Positions 61,071 through 64,000 of a stretch of DNA of 64,000 nt are shown here, piece by piece. The first letter of the stretch is position 1. Each line of letters opens with the position of its first letter. This DNA comes from Lodderomyces elongisporus (lineage: Eukaryota > Ascomycota > Pichiomycetes > Serinales > Debaryomycetaceae), in contig NC_083677.1 in assembly GCF_030384665.1 (NCBI RefSeq), forward strand, positions 744,001 through 808,000, given 5' to 3'. A model generated the notes under the pieces. It was not told the DNA's origin, did no database searches, and worked only from the letters and a program-made list of their open reading frames with translations. The position numbers and the translations under genes are program-made.

Positions 61071-64000
61071 ATGTTGAGTAAAACAAAGAGTCGGAATAGG
61101 TTGCTGTTGTCGAATCACAAATCAAATACCGGCGGGTCGGCAACTCGGGACGAGCTCTTGCGGCTAAAGTATCTGATGATCAAGCCCGATTTATCGGTGT
61201 ATACCCTAGATGATACTACAACCACTGTTGTTTCGACTCCACGAACGGCCACAGAACCGAAAATAACAACCGAACCAACGTATCCTGATTTCACACCATG
61301 GAAAGATTTCACTCAAGTCTCCGAACAGAAAGAATCAACAGGAACTGAAACTAAAACTGGAACTGGAACTGGAACTGGAACTGGATCCATTGATCAATCC
61401 CGATCCCAAGTACCTCCATCAGGTGAAGCAGCAGAAAAGGAACATGTATATTTTAATAAGGGGTATGCAGAGGCCCCGCAGGTTAACAATGAATACTACT
61501 CGGCCAGGAACCTTTTACAAAGTACACTTTTAAAGTCAAACGATAATTGTAATACAGTAATATCAGAGCTATCGCAGCATTTGACAAATTCGTTTAGATC
61601 AAGAAACGAGGTAATTAATAGGATAAAAAGCGACTCGGCCCACTTTCGGCTACCTCAGAGAGTAACTCTTACCGCAGCAAAGCGGGATATGTGGCTCACT
61701 GAGTTGAGTAATCCCAATATTCCATTGCAAAAGATAGGAGAAAAAATCCCACACGGTATGAAAAACAAGACGTTAATTGATGCAGTAATTACAAAAAAGA
61801 TTCCAATTGATAGAGCGTTGTGGCTTACAAAGTGCATTTTATATGGAGAAATCATTGCATTGAGGCGAAAAATTCAAAGTCGGCTAAATTTAAACGGTGG
61901 AGGTAATGGCAGTGTCAGTGGAAATACTGGTATGGGTGTTGGCTCATCTGCTCTTGCATCAGAGTGGACAGTGTTTGAAAAGTATGAAATCCACTGGTTT
62001 CACGACTGGACTCAACAAGTGACGGAATATATATTCAAATTTTCCAAAGAGATGAATAGTATCACCAATCATGAATATAAGGGTGTCTATATGAGCAGAT
62101 TAAGCTACTTGTTGGATTATGTGCAACACTTGTATATTGAAGCCTTAGTTGATCCATCCTACTTTCAAATACAAATTTTGAAGCCATTTAGAGACAACAT
62201 TCCAAAAGATAAAAAACTACTTGAAAGCATCACGATAAATACCAATCAAGATGACGACGAAGCAGACAATTGCGAAGATGGACAAGATGAAAAAGAAGTA
62301 CACGATGCAAGTGATCGACAAAGAGCCCTCGTTAAGGTAGATTTTTCTCAGACTTTATTTGCATTGACATTATTGAAAATATTCTGGAAAGATCTTCTAC
62401 AGCATGAAAATGTTATTAAGGAGGTGGCGGAATTGCTTTTATTAAACTATATGATCATTGCAAACCTGGTGCTTATAACCGGCATACGTTTGCCGCAAAC
62501 CCTTGGGTCCAAGTTGACTGGCTCCATAAAAGATCTTATCGTATACTTGTTTAAGCACGATGTGAATATCTTTGTCATTCCTGAGTCGTGGCATCATGTG
62601 GAAAGTTTATTAAACGAGATTCTTCTTCTGCATCTGGAGGCATGCACTTTGGAGCAGAAAGGAAAACTTTTGAAACAGCTCGATTTAATAAAGTTTAGAA
62701 ATGAAAGCCTCGTACTCAACACAAAAGGTGAAACTGGTTCTGCAAGTGGAAGTGGAAGTGAAGGTGAAGGTGTACTTGGGAATGACACACATAGCCCGAA
62801 GGACGGTGCAAGTTTGTTGACCACTAATATTAGACATAAACGCGAGAGTTCCAGCAATGCAGCTTTAATTATTAACAACTTGGACAATGGTCGTCTCAAC
62901 GATAAAATGGCAGAAATGTTTTTACCTTACAACAATGGTAACGTCACGGTGGCCGAATCTAGTTTTACCTGGAAACAAAACCTCTCTATTTTAATTGTTT
63001 GGTGTTGTACCAAATGGCGGAGTAGGTCCAATAAGAGCGAAGAGATTCAAATTGCGTGTTCATTTTTGGAAAAATCTATTTCAAAAATTGGCTTGGATAG
63101 ATATCAAAGGAACGAGTTGGAAAATGAGATTTTGGAAAACATTTTTGCATTAATCGATGACAAAGAGGAGTTGATATTCATTGATCAGAGCCAATTATAC
63201 TGTTTGATCAATGAGCTCTATCGAGCCAAAATTTGTTCAGTTTCATCTTATATGCGAAAACTAATTTCTTCAGGTGTCTTATCGTCTCCCGAACTATTTA
63301 GTGATGATGAACAAATACCAATGGTGATTCAAGCGCATTTGAACATATTGCAATGTTTACCTGTTGAGAATAATAGGCAGCGCAACAACCTATTGAAGAA
63401 ATGGAGATGCGGTACCTTGGAGCCGGAAAAATTACAAGAAACTAAACAATTATTTGCTTTGAATTTTATCGATCGAATTGCAAAAAATGAGGATATCTTA
63501 TCTCATATAATTGACTTATCTAATGCTGTTACACATTTAACATATGGTTCAAAAATACAATTGACTAATTGGTTTGCAAAGGAATTGAATGCCGTTTTTA
63601 AACGAACTACAAAATTGATTCGTTTATCTCCAACGATTGTTTATGCCATGTATCTATTGCACAAGGATTGTAATAATCTTTTGGCCTTTTTCAAGTTTGT
63701 GGTGCCTACAATTTTGAAAAATGAGAGCGGCATCATTTTTTTGCACCATAACGCGCTATACCTTGTGGCTAGGCTAGTTATGAAACATTTTAGATTGATT
63801 AAGCAGTTTTCCAGTTCTTCAGAAACCTCAGCATTGACTTTGTTTCTGCTAATTCTACAAAATTACCGCGAAGCAGAAGAGTATAGTAGCTATTATAACT
63901 TTGAGCAGGTATGGAACTTTATGGATCATGCAATTAGCAGAACGAACGCCAAACTGAATCTGGTTCTGAACCAAGATCATAATCAAAAGAGACGCAAAGT
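61071..64000 (+). CDS. SRB8: Mediator kinase-module subunit Srb8/Med12 (N-terminal part, truncated by window end)
   Basis: The ATG at 61071 opens a frame that continues without a stop to the end of the window (about 976 codons), so the gene is cut off, not broken. The N-terminus has the Med12 signature: a YPDFTPWKDF block (about residues 72-81), then RVTLTAAKRDMWLTEL, and IPHGMKNKTLIDAVITKKIPIDRALW (about 226-250) in two conserved helices. The rest is a long helical region typical of Med12. The protein bridges cyclin C/Cdk8 to Med13 and controls activation and repression by Mediator. Low-complexity inserts include (GT)n near 91-103 and Ser/Gly/Glu repeats near 558-565. Several CTG codons should be read as Ser. 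Confidence 0.9.
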   Translation, partial: MLSKTKSRNRLLLSNHKSNTGGSATRDELLRLKYLMIKPDLSVYTLDDTTTTVVSTPRTATEPKITTEPTYPDFTPWKDFTQVSEQKESTGTETKTGTGTGTGTGSIDQSRSQVPPSGEAAEKEHVYFNKGYAEAPQVNNEYYSARNLLQSTLLKSNDNCNTVISELSQHLTNSFRSRNEVINRIKSDSAHFRLPQRVTLTAAKRDMWLTELSNPNIPLQKIGEKIPHGMKNKTLIDAVITKKIPIDRALWLTKCILYGEIIALRRKIQSRLNLNGGGNGSVSGNTGMGVGSSALASEWTVFEKYEIHWFHDWTQQVTEYIFKFSKEMNSITNHEYKGVYMSRLSYLLDYVQHLYIEALVDPSYFQIQILKPFRDNIPKDKKLLESITINTNQDDDEADNCEDGQDEKEVHDASDRQRALVKVDFSQTLFALTLLKIFWKDLLQHENVIKEVAELLLLNYMIIANLVLITGIRLPQTLGSKLTGSIKDLIVYLFKHDVNIFVIPESWHHVESLLNEILLLHLEACTLEQKGKLLKQLDLIKFRNESLVLNTKGETGSASGSGSEGEGVLGNDTHSPKDGASLLTTNIRHKRESSSNAALIINNLDNGRLNDKMAEMFLPYNNGNVTVAESSFTWKQNLSILIVWCCTKWRSRSNKSEEIQIACSFLEKSISKIGLDRYQRNELENEILENIFALIDDKEELIFIDQSQLYCLINELYRAKICSVSSYMRKLISSGVLSSPELFSDDEQIPMVIQAHLNILQCLPVENNRQRNNLLKKWRCGTLEPEKLQETKQLFALNFIDRIAKNEDILSHIIDLSNAVTHLTYGSKIQLTNWFAKELNAVFKRTTKLIRLSPTIVYAMYLLHKDCNNLLAFFKFVVPTILKNESGIIFLHHNALYLVARLVMKHFRLIKQFSSSSETSALTLFLLILQNYREAEEYSSYYNFEQVWNFMDHAISRTNAKLNLVLNQDHNQKRRK

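Noticed and set aside
1..64000. Retrotransposon, LTR, DNA transposon or CRISPR array
   Set aside because: No reverse transcriptase, integrase or transposase frames, no LTR pairs and no spaced repeat array were found; the only long duplicate is the coding tract of the tandem paralogues.

Overview
The window is AT-rich nuclear DNA of a budding yeast (Saccharomycotina). Its genes are intronless, with long A/T-rich spacers and abundant Q/N/T-coding microsatellites. Several observations place it in the CUG-Ser ('CTG') clade. In the SCS3-like gene a CTG codon (40354-40356) occupies the position that is serine in the conserved HDxSGH motif of the FIT family. In the class-I myosin a CTG codon (57615-57617) aligns with a serine that I recall in S. 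cerevisiae Myo5. CTG codons in AXL2 sit inside serine tracts. I found no in-frame CTG at all in the PYC and PDB1 genes. The gene content and heavy repeats resemble the Lodderomyces/Candida parapsilosis group; Lodderomyces elongisporus is my best guess, but this is inference. Leucines that standard-code translation puts at CTG codons should be read as serine.

Layout. 0.6-2.6 kb: a GPI-type cell-wall protein with a giant Gly-Asp octapeptide repeat. 4.6-6.2 kb (-): a Jen-type carboxylate/proton symporter. 8.5-11.2 kb (-): a Gcr1_C-domain transcription factor with AT-hooks. 14.4-16.1 kb (-): a Met4-like bZIP regulator. 18.3-18.6 kb (-): a small, probably mitochondrial, unknown protein. 22.9-26.4 kb (+): pyruvate carboxylase. 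26.8-27.3 kb (-): DUO1 (DASH complex). 27.9-28.6 kb (+): MED31. 32.7-39.3 kb (+): a tandem pair of polytopic membrane proteins with a C-terminal GNAT/FemAB-like domain. 39.6-40.7 kb (+): SCS3. 42.3-44.3 kb (+): AXL2. 44.6-46.3 kb (-): an ACOT9-like acyl-CoA thioesterase. 49.0-50.1 kb (+): PDB1. 50.6-52.3 kb (+): an acetyl-CoA transporter-like protein. 52.7-54.2 kb (+): a degenerate RecA/Rad51-paralogue-like protein. 54.4-56.0 kb (+): RSA4. 56.7-60.5 kb (+): class-I myosin MYO5. 61.1 kb to the end (+): the N-terminal part of SRB8/MED12.

Functional themes. Central carbon and acyl-CoA metabolism recur (JEN, PYC, ACOT9-like, PDB1, acetyl-CoA transporter), though nothing indicates co-transcription. 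Two Mediator subunits (MED31, MED12), two sequence-specific regulators and several morphogenesis or cell-cycle genes (AXL2, MYO5, DUO1) are also present. Upstream motifs fit some of these roles: three perfect ACGCGT boxes lie upstream of AXL2, a CGCG cluster lies upstream of the RecA-like gene, and CACGTGA boxes lie upstream of the MET4-like gene.

Most striking points: (i) a 502-bp, 100% identical tract covering the 3' ends of the otherwise diverged tandem pair at 32.7-39.3 kb, indicating recent gene conversion; (ii) the MprF-like architecture of that pair; (iii) a 308-bp perfect higher-order duplication inside the octapeptide array of the cell-wall gene; (iv) two ORF-free intervals longer than 4 kb (18.6-22.9 and 28.6-32.7 kb). 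No tRNA, rRNA, transposon, CRISPR array or intron was recognised.
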